Assembly: GCF_023022965.1 (NCBI RefSeq)
Contig: NZ_CP095462.1
Location: 62,001 to 126,000 of the forward strand
Reading direction: 5' to 3'
DNA from: Ectobacillus sp. JY-23
GTDB taxonomy: Bacteria > Bacillota > Bacilli > Bacillales > Bacillaceae_G
DNA: 64,000 nucleotides
How positions within the stretch are numbered: position 1 is the stretch's first letter; each line of letters begins with the position of its first letter. A model generated the notes under the pieces. That model was not told the origin of the DNA. It was given only the letters and a program-made list of their open reading frames with translations, and searched no databases. Position numbers and translations under genes: made by a program. This document shows positions 16,600 to 26,043 of the stretch, in pieces.

Positions 16600-16629
16600 T
16601 TGACAATTTCCAATTGTTTCCGATATGAT
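16600..16629 (+). promoter_or_regulatory. Promoter of the MarR gene with an operator in the spacer
   Basis: TTGACA (16600-16605), 18-base spacer, TATGAT (16624-16629). The perfect inverted repeat ACAATT-TCC-AATTGT (16603-16617) overlaps the -35 and lies in the spacer, a classical place for a repressor; autoregulation by the MarR protein is the simplest reading. Confidence 0.65.
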
Positions 16630-16664
16630 ACTTTTACTTCAAGATATTTAAAGGGTGAGATGAA

Positions 16665-17114
16665 ATGAGTAAGTATAAAAAAGAAGAGATTTCTCTTTCA
16701 CTAAAGGTGTTCATCGGTCTTTCGCGTGTGCATCGTGCATTGATGAATATTTCTAATGAATCTGCGCAAGAAAATGAGTTAAACCCAACTGAATTTGCGG
16801 TCCTAGAGTTGTTGTATCATAAGGGGAGTCAGCCCTTGCAACAAATCGGTGAAAAAATTTTAATTGCCAGCGGTAGTATTACTTATGTTGTGGATAAGTT
16901 AGAAAAGAAGGGATTGGTGCTCCGCCGTCCATGTACATATGATCGACGTGTTATTTTTGCGGACCTAACAACAGAAGGTACAAAGCTGATGGAGACCATA
17001 TTTCCTATTCATGAAGTAAAGTTACACGAATCACTCGCTATGCTTACGGCAGCGGAAAAAGAACAATTGCTGCAATTACTGAAAAAGGTCGGAAAGTATT
17101 ATGCACGAATGTAA
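16665..17114 (+). CDS. MarR-family transcriptional regulator (MhqR-like)
   Basis: 149 residues with a winged helix-turn-helix: NPTEFAVLELLYHKG, LQQIGEKILIASGSITYVVDKLEKKGLV as helix and recognition helix, and the DRRVIFADLT wing. The helix region closely resembles the MhqR/YkmA group that senses quinones or other electrophiles. A cysteine is present in RRPCTYDRR, but whether it senses anything is unknown. It is 69 bases upstream of an M3 peptidase gene, which may be co-transcribed. Confidence 0.8.
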   Translation: MSKYKKEEISLSLKVFIGLSRVHRALMNISNESAQENELNPTEFAVLELLYHKGSQPLQQIGEKILIASGSITYVVDKLEKKGLVLRRPCTYDRRVIFADLTTEGTKLMETIFPIHEVKLHESLAMLTAAEKEQLLQLLKKVGKYYARM

Positions 17115-17183
17115 TCAAAAAACAGGAATTTATAGATGAGCATGGAATAAGAAAGAGATATCTATATAGGAGAGTGAGTAGAG

Positions 17184-18878
17184 ATGAGTTTTCAAGACTA
17201 TACATATGTAAGACCTAATATGAAAGAAGTAGAAACTCGTTTTACAAAAGCGCTGGCTCAGTTTGAAAAAGCAACCTCCGCCAAGCAACAGGAGCAAGCA
17301 ATGGAACAAATTAATGCCGTACGTAATGATTATCATACAATGGCAAATTTGTGTTATGTGAGACATACGATTGATACAAATGATGAGTTCTATAAAGCCG
17401 AGCAAGAGTTCTTTGATGAAACAATGCCGGTCGTGAAGGGATTTGTTTCAAAATACTATCATGCGCTTGTTGGTTCTTCGTATCGTGCGGAATTAGAACA
17501 ATTATATGGGAGCCAACTGTTTGCACTTGCTTCTTGTGAACTGCGGACGTACTCTGATGAAGTGCTGGCGGACTTACAGTTAGAGAACAAGTTGGCTTCG
17601 CAATATACAAAGCTGATGGCTTCCGCCAAAATCGAATTTGAAGGAGAGGAGCGTACGCTGTCGCAGCTTGTACCGTTTACGCAGCATCAAGATCGTGAGG
17701 TTCGTAGGCGCGCAAATGAGGCCTATTATGGCTTTTTGGCTGAGCATGAAGAGGGGTTAGATGAAATTTACGACAAGCTGGTGAAAGTGCGTACAGAAAT
17801 TGCGAAAAAGCTTGGATTTACAAATTTTGTTGAGCTTGGTTATGCGCGCATGTTCCGTACGGATTATAATGCTGAGATGGTCGCTTCCTACCGCAAACAA
17901 GTACTAGATCATATCGTGCCACTAGCAACGAAATTACGCGAGCGTCAGCAACAGCGCATTGGTGTAGATCAGCTGAAATTTTATGATGAAGGTTTTGAGT
18001 TTCCATCAGGGAATCCGGTGCCGAAAGGAAATGCTGAATGGATTGTTGCAAACGGCAAGCAAATGTATAAAGAACTATCTCCAGAAACCGATACATTCTT
18101 TACATTCATGCTAGAAAATAATTTGATGGATCTGGTTGCTAAAAAGGGAAAAGCAGGCGGCGGTTATTGTACATTTATTGAAAATTACAAAGCGCCATAT
18201 ATTTTCTCTAATTTTAATGGTACGTCGGGCGACATCGATGTATTAACACATGAAGCAGGTCATGCGTTCCAAGTTTACGAAAGTCGCAATTTTGCGGTAC
18301 CTGAGTATAATTGGCCAACGTATGAAGCGTGTGAAATTCATTCAATGAGCATGGAGTTCTTTACTTGGCCATGGATGGAGCTGTTTTTTAAAGAAGATAC
18401 AGAGAAATATTATTTTTCACATTTGAGCTCCGCCCTGTTGTTTTTACCGTACGGAGTGAGCGTAGATGAGTTCCAGCATTTTGTCTATGAAAATCCAGAT
18501 GCAACACCGCAGGAGAGAAAAGCGGCATGGCGCGAAATTGAGAAGAAATACTTGCCGCATCGTGACTACGATGGACAAGCTTTTCTAGAGAAGGGTGGTT
18601 TCTGGCAACGCCAAGGTCATATCTATAATTCACCATTTTATTATATTGACTATACACTTGCACAAATTTGTGCGTTTCAGTTCTGGAAGCGTTCGCGTGA
18701 AAATAGGGAAGAAGCTTGGGCAGATTATGTGACGTTATGTCGTCAAGGCGGTAGCAAGTCCTTCCTTGAGCTTGTGGAAGTAGCTGGCGTAACATCTCCA
18801 TTTGCTCCTGGGTGTGTTGAATCTGTGGTCGAAGAGATTCAAGCATGGCTTGATAGCGTGGATGACACAAAGATGTAA
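17184..18878 (+). CDS. M3-family oligoendopeptidase (PepF-like)
   Basis: 564 residues, the usual length for Bacillus M3 oligoendopeptidases. The zinc-protease motif HEAGH (His356, Glu357, His360) is followed by a downstream glutamate in YEACEIHSMSMEFF, as in thimet/PepF enzymes. Cytosolic, with no signal peptide. Cleaves peptides of roughly 5-20 residues. AGGAGAGTG precedes the ATG. Confidence 0.9.
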   Translation: MSFQDYTYVRPNMKEVETRFTKALAQFEKATSAKQQEQAMEQINAVRNDYHTMANLCYVRHTIDTNDEFYKAEQEFFDETMPVVKGFVSKYYHALVGSSYRAELEQLYGSQLFALASCELRTYSDEVLADLQLENKLASQYTKLMASAKIEFEGEERTLSQLVPFTQHQDREVRRRANEAYYGFLAEHEEGLDEIYDKLVKVRTEIAKKLGFTNFVELGYARMFRTDYNAEMVASYRKQVLDHIVPLATKLRERQQQRIGVDQLKFYDEGFEFPSGNPVPKGNAEWIVANGKQMYKELSPETDTFFTFMLENNLMDLVAKKGKAGGGYCTFIENYKAPYIFSNFNGTSGDIDVLTHEAGHAFQVYESRNFAVPEYNWPTYEACEIHSMSMEFFTWPWMELFFKEDTEKYYFSHLSSALLFLPYGVSVDEFQHFVYENPDATPQERKAAWREIEKKYLPHRDYDGQAFLEKGGFWQRQGHIYNSPFYYIDYTLAQICAFQFWKRSRENREEAWADYVTLCRQGGSKSFLELVEVAGVTSPFAPGCVESVVEEIQAWLDSVDDTKM

Positions 18879-18954
18879 CAGGAATTTTCTGATAATTTTA
18901 TCGACTTTATGAGCTGTTCATGGGATAATAAGGAAGAAAGCTTCCTATACATGC

Positions 18955-18992
18955 ACAGATAGGGCGCTTCTTTGGAGGCGTCTTTTTATTTC
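18955..18992 (+). terminator. Probable terminator of the peptidase gene
   Basis: GGGCGCTTC / GGAGGCGTC imperfect stem with TTT loop and TTTTTATTT tail. Confidence 0.5.
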
Positions 18993-19039
18993 AAAGGCTG
19001 TGAGTTAAAGGTGATGTTGATAATTGGCACTTGTGGATT

Positions 19040-19138
19040 GGAGTGAGAGTTGTAAGTTGCGGGAAAAGCGAGTTAAGGAGCCACCGCGGAAAGCAAATCC
19101 CTCAGCTGAAATCAACAAAGAACTTTAACAGAGCCACT
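19040..19138. repeat. Possible fragment of a second dispersed repeat family
   Basis: This region before the DinB gene contains GCTGAAATCAACAAAG and TTTAACAGAGCC. Close variants (GCGGAAATCAACCAC, AAAACAGCC) occur at 54233-54375. Phrases of this kind recur between genes in Bacillaceae. No coding potential seen. Confidence 0.35.
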
Positions 19139-19157
19139 TCAAAAAGGGGGAGAAATT

Positions 19158-19676
19158 ATGACACAAACAAGTATTCAAACCATTTTGGAAACGTTAACAA
19201 ACACAAGAGATAAAGTTGTGAAAGAAGTAGCTAGTCTTCACGATACACAGTTGAACGCTAAGCCGAAGCGAGAGAAGTGGAGCGTAGCGCAAAATTTACA
19301 TCATTTGCATTTAGTAGAGCAGGCCGTTACGTCTGCTATCACGTATGCTCTTCATAAAACAGAGCGTGTACAAGTTACGTTAAAACCCGTGCAGGCTACG
19401 TTAAACCGTGCTTACAAGCGCGAGGCACCTGAGCAAATGAAGCCAACAGATACTATCATGAAGCAAGATGAAATACAAGACTTACTACAAACGTCTCGCC
19501 GTGAGCTGTTGCATGTGATTCATAGCGTAACCGATGAACGAGATTTGTTTGAGAAAGCAGCAAAGCATCCTGTGTTTGGTGAAATCAATGTGCAGCAATG
19601 GCTGGAGTTTTTAGACTATCATGAAAAAAGGCACTTGGCGCAGATACAAGAAGCCAAGAGGGCCTTGCATTCATAA
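19158..19676 (+). CDS. DinB-superfamily protein
   Basis: 172 residues, four-helix-bundle DinB/YfiT type. Metal-ligand histidines are visible in NLHHLHLVE near residue 48 and in LDYHEKRHLAQI near the C-terminus. Many Bacillus DinB proteins are thiol transferases or stress-induced metal proteins; the activity here is not known. GGGGGAG precedes the ATG. Confidence 0.75.
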   Translation: MTQTSIQTILETLTNTRDKVVKEVASLHDTQLNAKPKREKWSVAQNLHHLHLVEQAVTSAITYALHKTERVQVTLKPVQATLNRAYKREAPEQMKPTDTIMKQDEIQDLLQTSRRELLHVIHSVTDERDLFEKAAKHPVFGEINVQQWLEFLDYHEKRHLAQIQEAKRALHS

Positions 19677-19696
19677 TAGAAATAAAATGAGAAAGA

Positions 19697-19728
19697 AGAC
19701 CTTGTGCTTGTGCACAAGGTCTTTTCTT
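19697..19728. terminator. Bidirectional terminator
   Basis: Stem AAGACCTTGTGC / GCACAAGGTCTT with TTGT loop, between the convergent DinB and RND genes. Confidence 0.88.
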
Positions 19729-22700
19729 ATCGCTCTTGTTTTGCTTGTTTACGGAAGAACAGTTCGTACATAACTGGAATAATAATTAGCGTTAGCAATG
19801 TAGATGACGTTAAACCACCAATTACTGTAATAGCTAAGCCTTTTGAGATTAATGTTCCTGAAGAAGTTGTTAAGGCTAACGGAATTAAGGCAGTAATTGT
19901 TGCGAACGCCGTCATTAGGATTGGACGCAAACGCGTTTTACCTGCTTCAATCAAGGACTCGCGAATTGGCATGCCCTTCTTGTCGCGGTTTTGGCCAATA
20001 CGGTCTACTAGTACAATTGCATTTGTCGTAACGATACCAATCAGCATTAAGAAGCCAATCATTACGCTAACTGATAATGGTTCTTTTGCTAAGAATAACG
20101 ATACAAGAGAACCAATTGGTACGAAAATAAGTGATGAAAGGATGATGAACGGAATGCGCGCTTTGCCGAATGTAATCAACATTGTCAAGTACACAAGACC
20201 AATTGCAATCAACATTGCAAGTCCAAGGTCTTGGAACGTTTTAACAGTTTCATCGCTACCACCGCCGCCTTCAAGTGATACATCCTTAGGCAGCTTCAAA
20301 TCTTTTACACCATTTACTACATCTTGTGTAACCTTTTGTGTATTGTCGCCTTGAATTTGTGCACTTACACGTGCGTACACCTTACCATCAAGCTTTTGAA
20401 TAGCTGTAAAGGATTCTACTTCCTTGACGTTAGCTACTTCTGTCAGAGCAACAGGACCGCGTTGTCCAAACAGTGTCACTTTTTCTAAATCAGCAAGAGA
20501 GCTCAATTCTTTGTCATAAGACAATTGTACGTTTTGATCTTTACCGTCAAGTTTTAACGTACCAACACTTACCGGTGTTGTTTGATCGGAAATCGTACCG
20601 AGAATTTGGAAACCAGATAAACCGTATTCAGAAGCTTTTTCCGGCTTGATTTCCACCAAGTATTGTTTTTGTTTTTCCGTGAAGTTGTTTGACACATATT
20701 TTAAATCTTTGTTTTTCTTCATATATGCTTCAACTTTACCTGCGGCTTCTTGCAGAGCCTCTAAGTCATTGGAGTACAAATCAATATCCACATTGTTGTT
20801 GGAAGGCGGACCACCGCTGGATAATTCTTGTACGCCAAGCTTTGTACCTGTAGCTTCCGCATCAGTAATACGTTGCATGTCTTTTTCTAGTTCTTTAATG
20901 AAGCTTGTAACATCCGTGCCTTCTTTTAGGTTAATAAAGTAGTTTGCTTTATTTTCACGTTTTAAACCGGTTGTGAAATCACGGCTTCCGACACCAGTTG
21001 TCACTTCTTTAATTTGTTTTTTATCTGCAAACATTTTTTCAAGCTTTAATGATACATCGTTGGTTTTATCAAGAGATGTAGAAGCAGGAAGTTCAATCGC
21101 TGCTACCAATGTTTTTTGCTGCTCGTTCGGAATAAACGTAAAGCCAAGAGAAGGAACGACAGCAAATGATCCAAATAACAAGACAAACGAACTGATAATC
21201 ACAATCGCTTTATGGTTTAGAGACCAAGCAATAGCACGTGCATAGAAGCGTTGTAAGCCCGTTTCTTCTTCTTCTTTCGGCACCTTCTTAAAGGAGAAGC
21301 GCGCCAAAATTGGTACGACTGTAACTGCAACCAGCAAGGAAGCCAATAGGGAAAAGACAATCGTTAACGCAAATGGTAAGAAGAACTCACCTGTGATACC
21401 ACCTACAAAGCCGAGCGGCAAGAATACAACAACCGTTGTAATTGTAGACGACGTAATCGCCATTAAAATTTCGCGTGTAGAATCTTCAACGAGTTCATCC
21501 GACATACCATCTTTTGAACGACGTACGCGACGGAAGATATTTTCAATAACAACGATACTATCGTCAACAACACGACCAACCGCAACAGCCATACCACCAA
21601 GAGTCATAATATTTAACGAAATATCAAGACGATTTAGGAAAATAGCCGCAAATAACAAAGATAGCGGAATGGAAATAATCGCGATAATCGTTGCACGAAT
21701 ATTACGAAGGAATAACAGTACAGCTAAAGAAGCAAAGAGAGCACCTAATAATCCTTCTTTTACAAGCGTTTCAACTGAACTTTTAATGCCTTCCGCAGAA
21801 TCAAAACCGATGGCATAGTCAACCTGATCATCGTACTTATTCAATACTTCTGTTACTTTGTCAGCAACTTCAACTGTATTGGCATCTTGCTTTTTCGTGA
21901 CAGCCATAGACAAGGAGTCTTTTTGGTTGTATCGTGTTTTTTCTGCTTGCTCGGTTACTGCTTCAATCTTCGCAATATCTTTTAGTAATGGCAGTGCAGG
22001 AGCAGTGCCTGGCGCACCTTGTTTTGCAAGTGGAGATGTTAACTGGAGATTTTCTAGCTTCTCCACTTCACCTAGCTTTTCTTCCACACGAACCGGTACT
22101 TGGAGTTCGTTCGCGTTAATACGCCCTGCCGGGAAGGATAAAAACTTAGCATTGATTTGTTCTTTTACGGCGTTTAGAGACAACCCGTATTGCAGTGCTT
22201 TTTCCTTGTCGACTGTGATGCGAATTAAATCTTCTTTTGTACCGCCGACAGATACGCTATTAATACCTTGAATTTTGTTTAGTTCTGGAATAATTGATTC
22301 GTCCAACAATCGTTCAACATCTGTATCGCCTTTCGCAAACAAAGAAATGTTGTAAATTGGGAAGGAACCGAATGAGAAGCGGTTTACCTTTGTTTGCACA
22401 TTATCAGGCAGCTTCGCATCTTTAATGAAGGTGTTCAACTGCTGTTCAATTTTATCCATGTCGGCATCAAAAGGAAATTCTAAGTTGATAATACCGATGG
22501 ATTCATAGGAAGAAGAGCTTACTTTTTTGACCCCTTCAATCCCTTTAAATTTGTCTTCTAGCTTTGTTGTGACTTGTTCGTTCACATCATCGGGAGAAGC
22601 GCCCGGATACACCACTTCAACGGAAACCTGAGGGAATTCAATGTTTGGTAACAAATCAACCTTCAGGTTCGAGAAGGAATAGGCACCGCCGAGAATGAGA

Positions 22701-22762
22701 AGGAACGAAATGATGAATACCGCAACCGCGTTTTTCAAACTGAATCTTGTTAAAAAATTCAT
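19727..22762 (-). CDS. RND efflux permease (AcrB/SwrC-type)
   Basis: 1011 residues with the duplicated plan of resistance-nodulation-division pumps. TM1 at residues 12-30, a large extracellular loop, and a cluster of membrane helices at about 325-475 containing GGMAVAVGRVVDDSIVVIENI, where two adjacent Asp act in proton relay. The pattern then repeats, ending near residue 1000. It resembles B. subtilis SwrC, which exports surfactin, but the substrate here is unknown. AGAAGGGA lies eight bases before the ATG. No membrane-fusion partner gene is adjacent. Confidence 0.88.
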   Translation of the reverse strand: MNFLTRFSLKNAVAVFIISFLLILGGAYSFSNLKVDLLPNIEFPQVSVEVVYPGASPDDVNEQVTTKLEDKFKGIEGVKKVSSSSYESIGIINLEFPFDADMDKIEQQLNTFIKDAKLPDNVQTKVNRFSFGSFPIYNISLFAKGDTDVERLLDESIIPELNKIQGINSVSVGGTKEDLIRITVDKEKALQYGLSLNAVKEQINAKFLSFPAGRINANELQVPVRVEEKLGEVEKLENLQLTSPLAKQGAPGTAPALPLLKDIAKIEAVTEQAEKTRYNQKDSLSMAVTKKQDANTVEVADKVTEVLNKYDDQVDYAIGFDSAEGIKSSVETLVKEGLLGALFASLAVLLFLRNIRATIIAIISIPLSLLFAAIFLNRLDISLNIMTLGGMAVAVGRVVDDSIVVIENIFRRVRRSKDGMSDELVEDSTREILMAITSSTITTVVVFLPLGFVGGITGEFFLPFALTIVFSLLASLLVAVTVVPILARFSFKKVPKEEEETGLQRFYARAIAWSLNHKAIVIISSFVLLFGSFAVVPSLGFTFIPNEQQKTLVAAIELPASTSLDKTNDVSLKLEKMFADKKQIKEVTTGVGSRDFTTGLKRENKANYFINLKEGTDVTSFIKELEKDMQRITDAEATGTKLGVQELSSGGPPSNNNVDIDLYSNDLEALQEAAGKVEAYMKKNKDLKYVSNNFTEKQKQYLVEIKPEKASEYGLSGFQILGTISDQTTPVSVGTLKLDGKDQNVQLSYDKELSSLADLEKVTLFGQRGPVALTEVANVKEVESFTAIQKLDGKVYARVSAQIQGDNTQKVTQDVVNGVKDLKLPKDVSLEGGGGSDETVKTFQDLGLAMLIAIGLVYLTMLITFGKARIPFIILSSLIFVPIGSLVSLFLAKEPLSVSVMIGFLMLIGIVTTNAIVLVDRIGQNRDKKGMPIRESLIEAGKTRLRPILMTAFATITALIPLALTTSSGTLISKGLAITVIGGLTSSTLLTLIIIPVMYELFFRKQAKQER

Positions 22763-22948
22763 AGTGACATTCCCTTCTGATATAATAGAATTGACTTCTT
22801 TATTGTAGCTGATTCTTCTCCATTGTGCACCTGTTTTGTATCAGTTTTTTGTAACTTTTGTATAGGTTTTGTGAATGAAATGTGAACAGCATATTTTTTT
22901 CCCTTCCGTGTCATTCTAAAAGAGACTACATTATAAGGAGTTGTACAC

Positions 22949-23062
22949 ATGTCTGATAAAAAACGTGAAAAAGAAAGACAATGGAAAGCGCGTAAAGAAA
23001 ATCAACAACCACATGGTAAAGTGAAATCATTCGCAGAGCTTGTCGATGAGGAAAAGAAGTAA
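22949..23062 (+). CDS. Small hydrophilic protein of 37 residues (DUF6254-like)
   Basis: MSDKKREKERQW start, with HGKVKSFAELVDEEKK at the end; highly charged. Resembles from memory a family labelled DUF6254 in Bacillus; not verified. AAGGAG precedes the ATG at eight bases. Divergent from the RND gene, followed by a small terminator. Confidence 0.6.
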   Translation: MSDKKREKERQWKARKENQQPHGKVKSFAELVDEEKK

Positions 23063-23063
23063 A

Positions 23064-23090
23064 TGTGATGATGCTCATCGCGTTTTTTTG
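23064..23090 (+). terminator. Short terminator after the 37-residue protein
   Basis: GTGATGA / TCATCGC seven-base stem, TGC loop, then T7. Confidence 0.6.
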
Positions 23091-23241
23091 TAGTACGTTG
23101 GAATATATGGAAGTTGGTTATAAAACATGAATGTTAAATTTCTGAAAAATAAAAATACGTTCTTTTCTAATGTGCGACCATTCTAAATATGATAGAATAA
23201 ATAGCGCTACAACAGAAGAAAATCCATGCACAAAGCATGGG

Positions 23242-23310
23242 AGAGGTTCGCGAACTCCCTCTATAAAAAACTAAGGTAAACAACATCCTTAGATGTTGTT
23301 TTCTGTTTTT
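23242..23310 (+). promoter_or_regulatory. preQ1-I riboswitch with terminator, controls queCDEF
   Basis: Aptamer 23242-23276: AGAGGTTCGCGAACTCCCTCT hairpin core followed by the A-rich tail ATAAAAAACTAAGG characteristic of preQ1-I. CTAAGG can pair with CCTTAG (23287-23292) as antiterminator. The alternative hairpin AACAACATC / GATGTTGTT with T-run is the terminator. Binding of preQ1 should stop transcription. The layout matches the B. subtilis queC leader. Confidence 0.95.
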
Positions 23311-23345
23311 TAAGACAAGAAAAGTGTAAGGACCTTATGGTTTTA

Positions 23346-23497
23346 CGTCTGAACGAGCCGGCTCCGCTTTTCGGTGGTGTCCAGCTCCGCCGGCTAGACG
23401 CTACCGCCTAAGAACCTCGGCCCTCACAAGGCAAAAAGCGCCTTGCGGGTCCGAGAACCTTATGCTCTGCGTCTGAACGAGCCGGCTCCGCTTTTCT
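23346..23497. repeat. Dispersed structured intergenic repeat, copy 2
   Basis: Begins and ends with the same 27-base direct repeat (23346-23372 and 23470-23496; core GAACGAGCCGGCTCCGC). Internally it has TGTCCAGCTCC, GGCTAG and AAGAACCTC ... GAGAACCTTA flanking a hairpin (23416-23455) with outer stem CTCGG/CCGAG and inner stem CAAGGC/GCCTTG. Same organisation as 6146-6283 with a different stem sequence. Lies inside the queC leader, downstream of the riboswitch terminator. Confidence 0.8.
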
Positions 23498-23540
23498 TGG
23501 GTTCAAGGTCTCTTTCTTCTATAGAAAAGGAGAAATGAGT

Positions 23541-24197
23541 ATGAAGAAAAAAGCAGTTGTTGTGTTTAGTGGAGGACAAGACAGTACAACGTGTTTGTTT
23601 TGGGCACTGCAGCAATTTGACGAAGTCGAAGCGGTTACCTTCAATTATAACCAGCGTCATAGCCTGGAAATTGAGTGTGCAGCTGCTATTACAAAGGAAC
23701 TTGGTGTCAAGCATACAGTCCTCGATATGAGTTTGCTCAACCAACTTGCTCCGAATGCGTTAACGCGTAATGACATTGAAATTACACAAGAAGAGGGCGA
23801 GTTGCCGTCAACATTTGTAGACGGACGAAATTTATTGTTCCTTTCTTTTGCAGCTGTTATGGCTAAGCAAATGGATGCCAAGCATATCGTAACCGGTGTG
23901 TGTGAAACGGATTTTAGCGGTTATCCAGATTGCCGCGACGTGTTTATTAAGTCTTTGAATGTAACGTTGAATTTAGCTATGGATTATCCATTTGTTATTC
24001 ATACACCGCTGATGTGGATAGATAAGGCGGAGACATGGAAGCTCGCGGATGATCTTGGTGCCTTGGAATTTGTGAAAGAAAAAACGTTAACATGCTATAA
24101 CGGTATTATGGGGGATGGATGCGGAGCATGTCCGGCATGTCACCTGCGTAAAGCGGGCTATGATGTATATATGAAGCGAAAGGGTGTGAACGTATGA
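23541..24197 (+). CDS. queC: 7-cyano-7-deazaguanine synthase
   Basis: 219 residues, same length as B. subtilis QueC. ATP pyrophosphatase loop SGGQDS (residues 10-15), conserved [10 protein letters not shown], and a C-terminal zinc site in [20 protein letters not shown]. Makes preQ0 from 7-carboxy-7-deazaguanine, ammonia and ATP. AAAAGGAG better fits ATG 23541 than the ATG two codons earlier. First gene of queCDEF; its last bases overlap queD (ATGA). Confidence 0.97.
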   Translation: MKKKAVVVFSGGQDSTTCLFWALQQFDEVEAVTFNYNQRHSLEIECAAAITKELGVKHTVLDMSLLNQLAPNALTRNDIEITQEEGELPSTFVDGRNLLFLSFAAVMAKQMDAKHIVTGVCETDFSGYPDCRDVFIKSLNVTLNLAMDYPFVIHTPLMWIDKAETWKLADDLGALEFVKEKTLTCYNGIMGDGCGACPACHLRKAGYDVYMKRKGVNV

Positions 24198-24676
24198 GCA
24201 ACCTTTTCGGATTTCGCATTGTAGAAAACCTACAAAAAATAGATCAAGATATTAATCGCAAGCAATTGCGCTATCATAATAAACGCGTGCTGGTCAGCAA
24301 GGAGTTCACCTTTGACGCGGCGCATCACTTACATTGCTATGAAGGGAAATGTAAGAATTTGCACGGCCATACGTACAAAGTTGTATTTGGCATCAGTGGT
24401 TTTGTTGATGAAATTGGTCTTGCAATCGATTTTAGCGATATTAAAGAGATTTGGAAAGAAGAAATTGAGATTTATTTAGATCATCGTTATTTAAATGAAA
24501 CGCTGCCCCCGATGAATACAACGGCCGAAAATATGGTAGTATGGATTTTTGAGCAGATGGAATTAGCGCTTAAGAAGCGTCCGCAATACCAGGGAGCTCG
24601 GACAGAATTTGTGCGCTTGTACGAAACGGCGACAAGCTATGCCGAGATGAGACGGGAGTGGATGGAGCTTGATTAA
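24194..24676 (+). CDS. queD: 6-carboxytetrahydropterin synthase
   Basis: 160 residues. [20 protein letters not shown] carries the zinc histidines and catalytic cysteine of the 6-pyruvoyl-tetrahydropterin synthase fold; [10 protein letters not shown] at the C-terminus has the conserved Glu. Converts dihydroneopterin triphosphate to 6-carboxytetrahydropterin. Start ATG overlaps the queC stop, and its end overlaps queE by eight bases, so translation is probably coupled. Confidence 0.95.
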   Translation: MSNLFGFRIVENLQKIDQDINRKQLRYHNKRVLVSKEFTFDAAHHLHCYEGKCKNLHGHTYKVVFGISGFVDEIGLAIDFSDIKEIWKEEIEIYLDHRYLNETLPPMNTTAENMVVWIFEQMELALKKRPQYQGARTEFVRLYETATSYAEMRREWMELD

Positions 24677-25385
24677 TATTCCTGTTCTGGAAATCTTTGG
24701 TCCAACTATCCAAGGGGAAGGTATGGTGATTGGACAAAAAACCATGTTTGTACGCACTGCCGGTTGCGACTATCGCTGCGCTTGGTGTGATTCGGCTTTC
24801 ACATGGGACGGTTCGGCTAAAGAGCAAATTCGACAAATGAGTGCAGAAGAAATTTGGCAAGAGTTACAAGAGATTGGCGGGGATAATTTTTCCCATGTAA
24901 CGTTGTCAGGCGGGAACCCTGCACTGTTGAAGTCGCTAGGGACTTTGGTTTCTTTACTTCAGGAACATGGTATACGGACAGCAATTGAAACGCAGGGGAG
25001 CAAATGGCAGGACTGGCTGCTTGCGGTCGATGAAGTGACTTTTTCGCCAAAGCCACCAAGCTCAGGTATGACGACTGATTTCTTGGCGCTGGATCATATT
25101 CTTGAAAAAATGAAGCATAAAGATATTAGCTTAAAAGTGGTTGTATTTGATGAACAAGATTTTGCATATGCCAAGCAAGTGCATACACGCTATCCTAATA
25201 TCCCGTTTTTCCTGCAAGTCGGAAATGAGGACGTGCATACAACAGATGACAGCGCCCTTTTGTCACAGCTGCTGTCTCGTTACGATTGGTTGATTGAACA
25301 AGCCATACAATGTAAAGAGATGAACGATGCGAAGGTATTGCCGCAGCTACACGCCCTTGTATGGGGCAATAAACGCGGTGTATAA
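24669..25385 (+). CDS. queE: 7-carboxy-7-deazaguanine synthase (radical SAM)
   Basis: 238 residues. Radical SAM motif CDYRCAWC, in the CxxxCxxC spacing of Bacillus QueE, preceded by [11 protein letters not shown]; glycine-rich SGGNPALL follows. Ring-contracts carboxytetrahydropterin to 7-carboxy-7-deazaguanine. The start is TTG at 24669 inside the queD end, with GGAG just upstream; no better in-frame start fits the homologous N-terminus IPVLEIFGP. Confidence 0.94.
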   Translation: MINIPVLEIFGPTIQGEGMVIGQKTMFVRTAGCDYRCAWCDSAFTWDGSAKEQIRQMSAEEIWQELQEIGGDNFSHVTLSGGNPALLKSLGTLVSLLQEHGIRTAIETQGSKWQDWLLAVDEVTFSPKPPSSGMTTDFLALDHILEKMKHKDISLKVVVFDEQDFAYAKQVHTRYPNIPFFLQVGNEDVHTTDDSALLSQLLSRYDWLIEQAIQCKEMNDAKVLPQLHALVWGNKRGV

Positions 25386-25402
25386 GAGAGGAGAATAAAC
25401 AA

Positions 25403-25900
25403 ATGGCAGGACGTAAAGATGAAGAATTACAAGATGTAACATTACTAGGCAACCAACATACAAAATATTTATTTGAGTATGACCCGGCAATTTTAGAAAC
25501 GTTTGATAACAATCATCCGAATCGCGATTACTTTGTGAAATTTAACTGTCCAGAGTTTACAAGCTTATGTCCAAAAACAGGACAACCAGATTTCGCAACC
25601 ATTTATATTAGTTATATCCCAGATATTAAAATGGTAGAAAGCAAATCTTTGAAACTATATTTATTTAGCTTCCGTAATCACGGCGATTTTCATGAAGACT
25701 GCATGAACATCATCATGAACGATCTGATTAAGCTAATGAATCCGCGTTACATCGAAGTATGGGGGAAATTCACACCGCGCGGCGGCATTTCTATCGATCC
25801 GTACTGCAACTACGGTCGTCCTGGTACGAAATATGAAAAAATGGCGGAGTACCGTATGATGAATCATGATCTCTATCCAGAGACGGTGGATAATCGATAA
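25403..25900 (+). CDS. queF: NADPH-dependent 7-cyano-7-deazaguanine reductase
   Basis: 165 residues, the short Bacillus form. Active-site Cys56 and Asp63 lie in [16 protein letters not shown], and the QueF motif [20 protein letters not shown] binds NADPH. Reduces preQ0 to preQ1, the ligand of the riboswitch at the head of this operon. AGAGGAG precedes the ATG. Last gene of the operon. Confidence 0.97.
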   Translation: MAGRKDEELQDVTLLGNQHTKYLFEYDPAILETFDNNHPNRDYFVKFNCPEFTSLCPKTGQPDFATIYISYIPDIKMVESKSLKLYLFSFRNHGDFHEDCMNIIMNDLIKLMNPRYIEVWGKFTPRGGISIDPYCNYGRPGTKYEKMAEYRMMNHDLYPETVDNR

Positions 25901-25907
25901 GTTGAGA

Positions 25908-26006
25908 CAGAAGTGGCCGAAAAGGTCGGCAAACTGACCGGATTGTTTCAAAAAGTGACCGAAAAAAAGAAAAACTAACTGAATAGCTTCAAAAAGTAAC
26001 CGAAAA
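25908..26006. repeat. Degenerate short tandem repeat after queF
   Basis: AGAAGTGGCCGAAAA, AAAAGTGACCGAAAA and AAAAGTAACCGAAAA recur about every 41-42 bases (near 25909, 25950 and 25992), with partly matching sequence between them (TGACCGG..TTTCA, TAACTG..CTTCA). Non-coding as far as I can see. Confidence 0.5.
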
Positions 26007-26040
26007 AGGGTATCTCGCAGTGCGAGATACCCTTTTTAAG
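26003..26040. terminator. Strong bidirectional terminator
   Basis: Stem AAAGGGTATCTCGC / GCGAGATACCCTTT with AGT loop, between queF and ykvS-like gene. Confidence 0.92.
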
Positions 26041-26043
26041 GTA

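Noticed and set aside
25908-26006. CRISPR-like array after queF
   Set aside because: Repeats are degenerate, only about three, with similar rather than unique spacers and no cas genes nearby.
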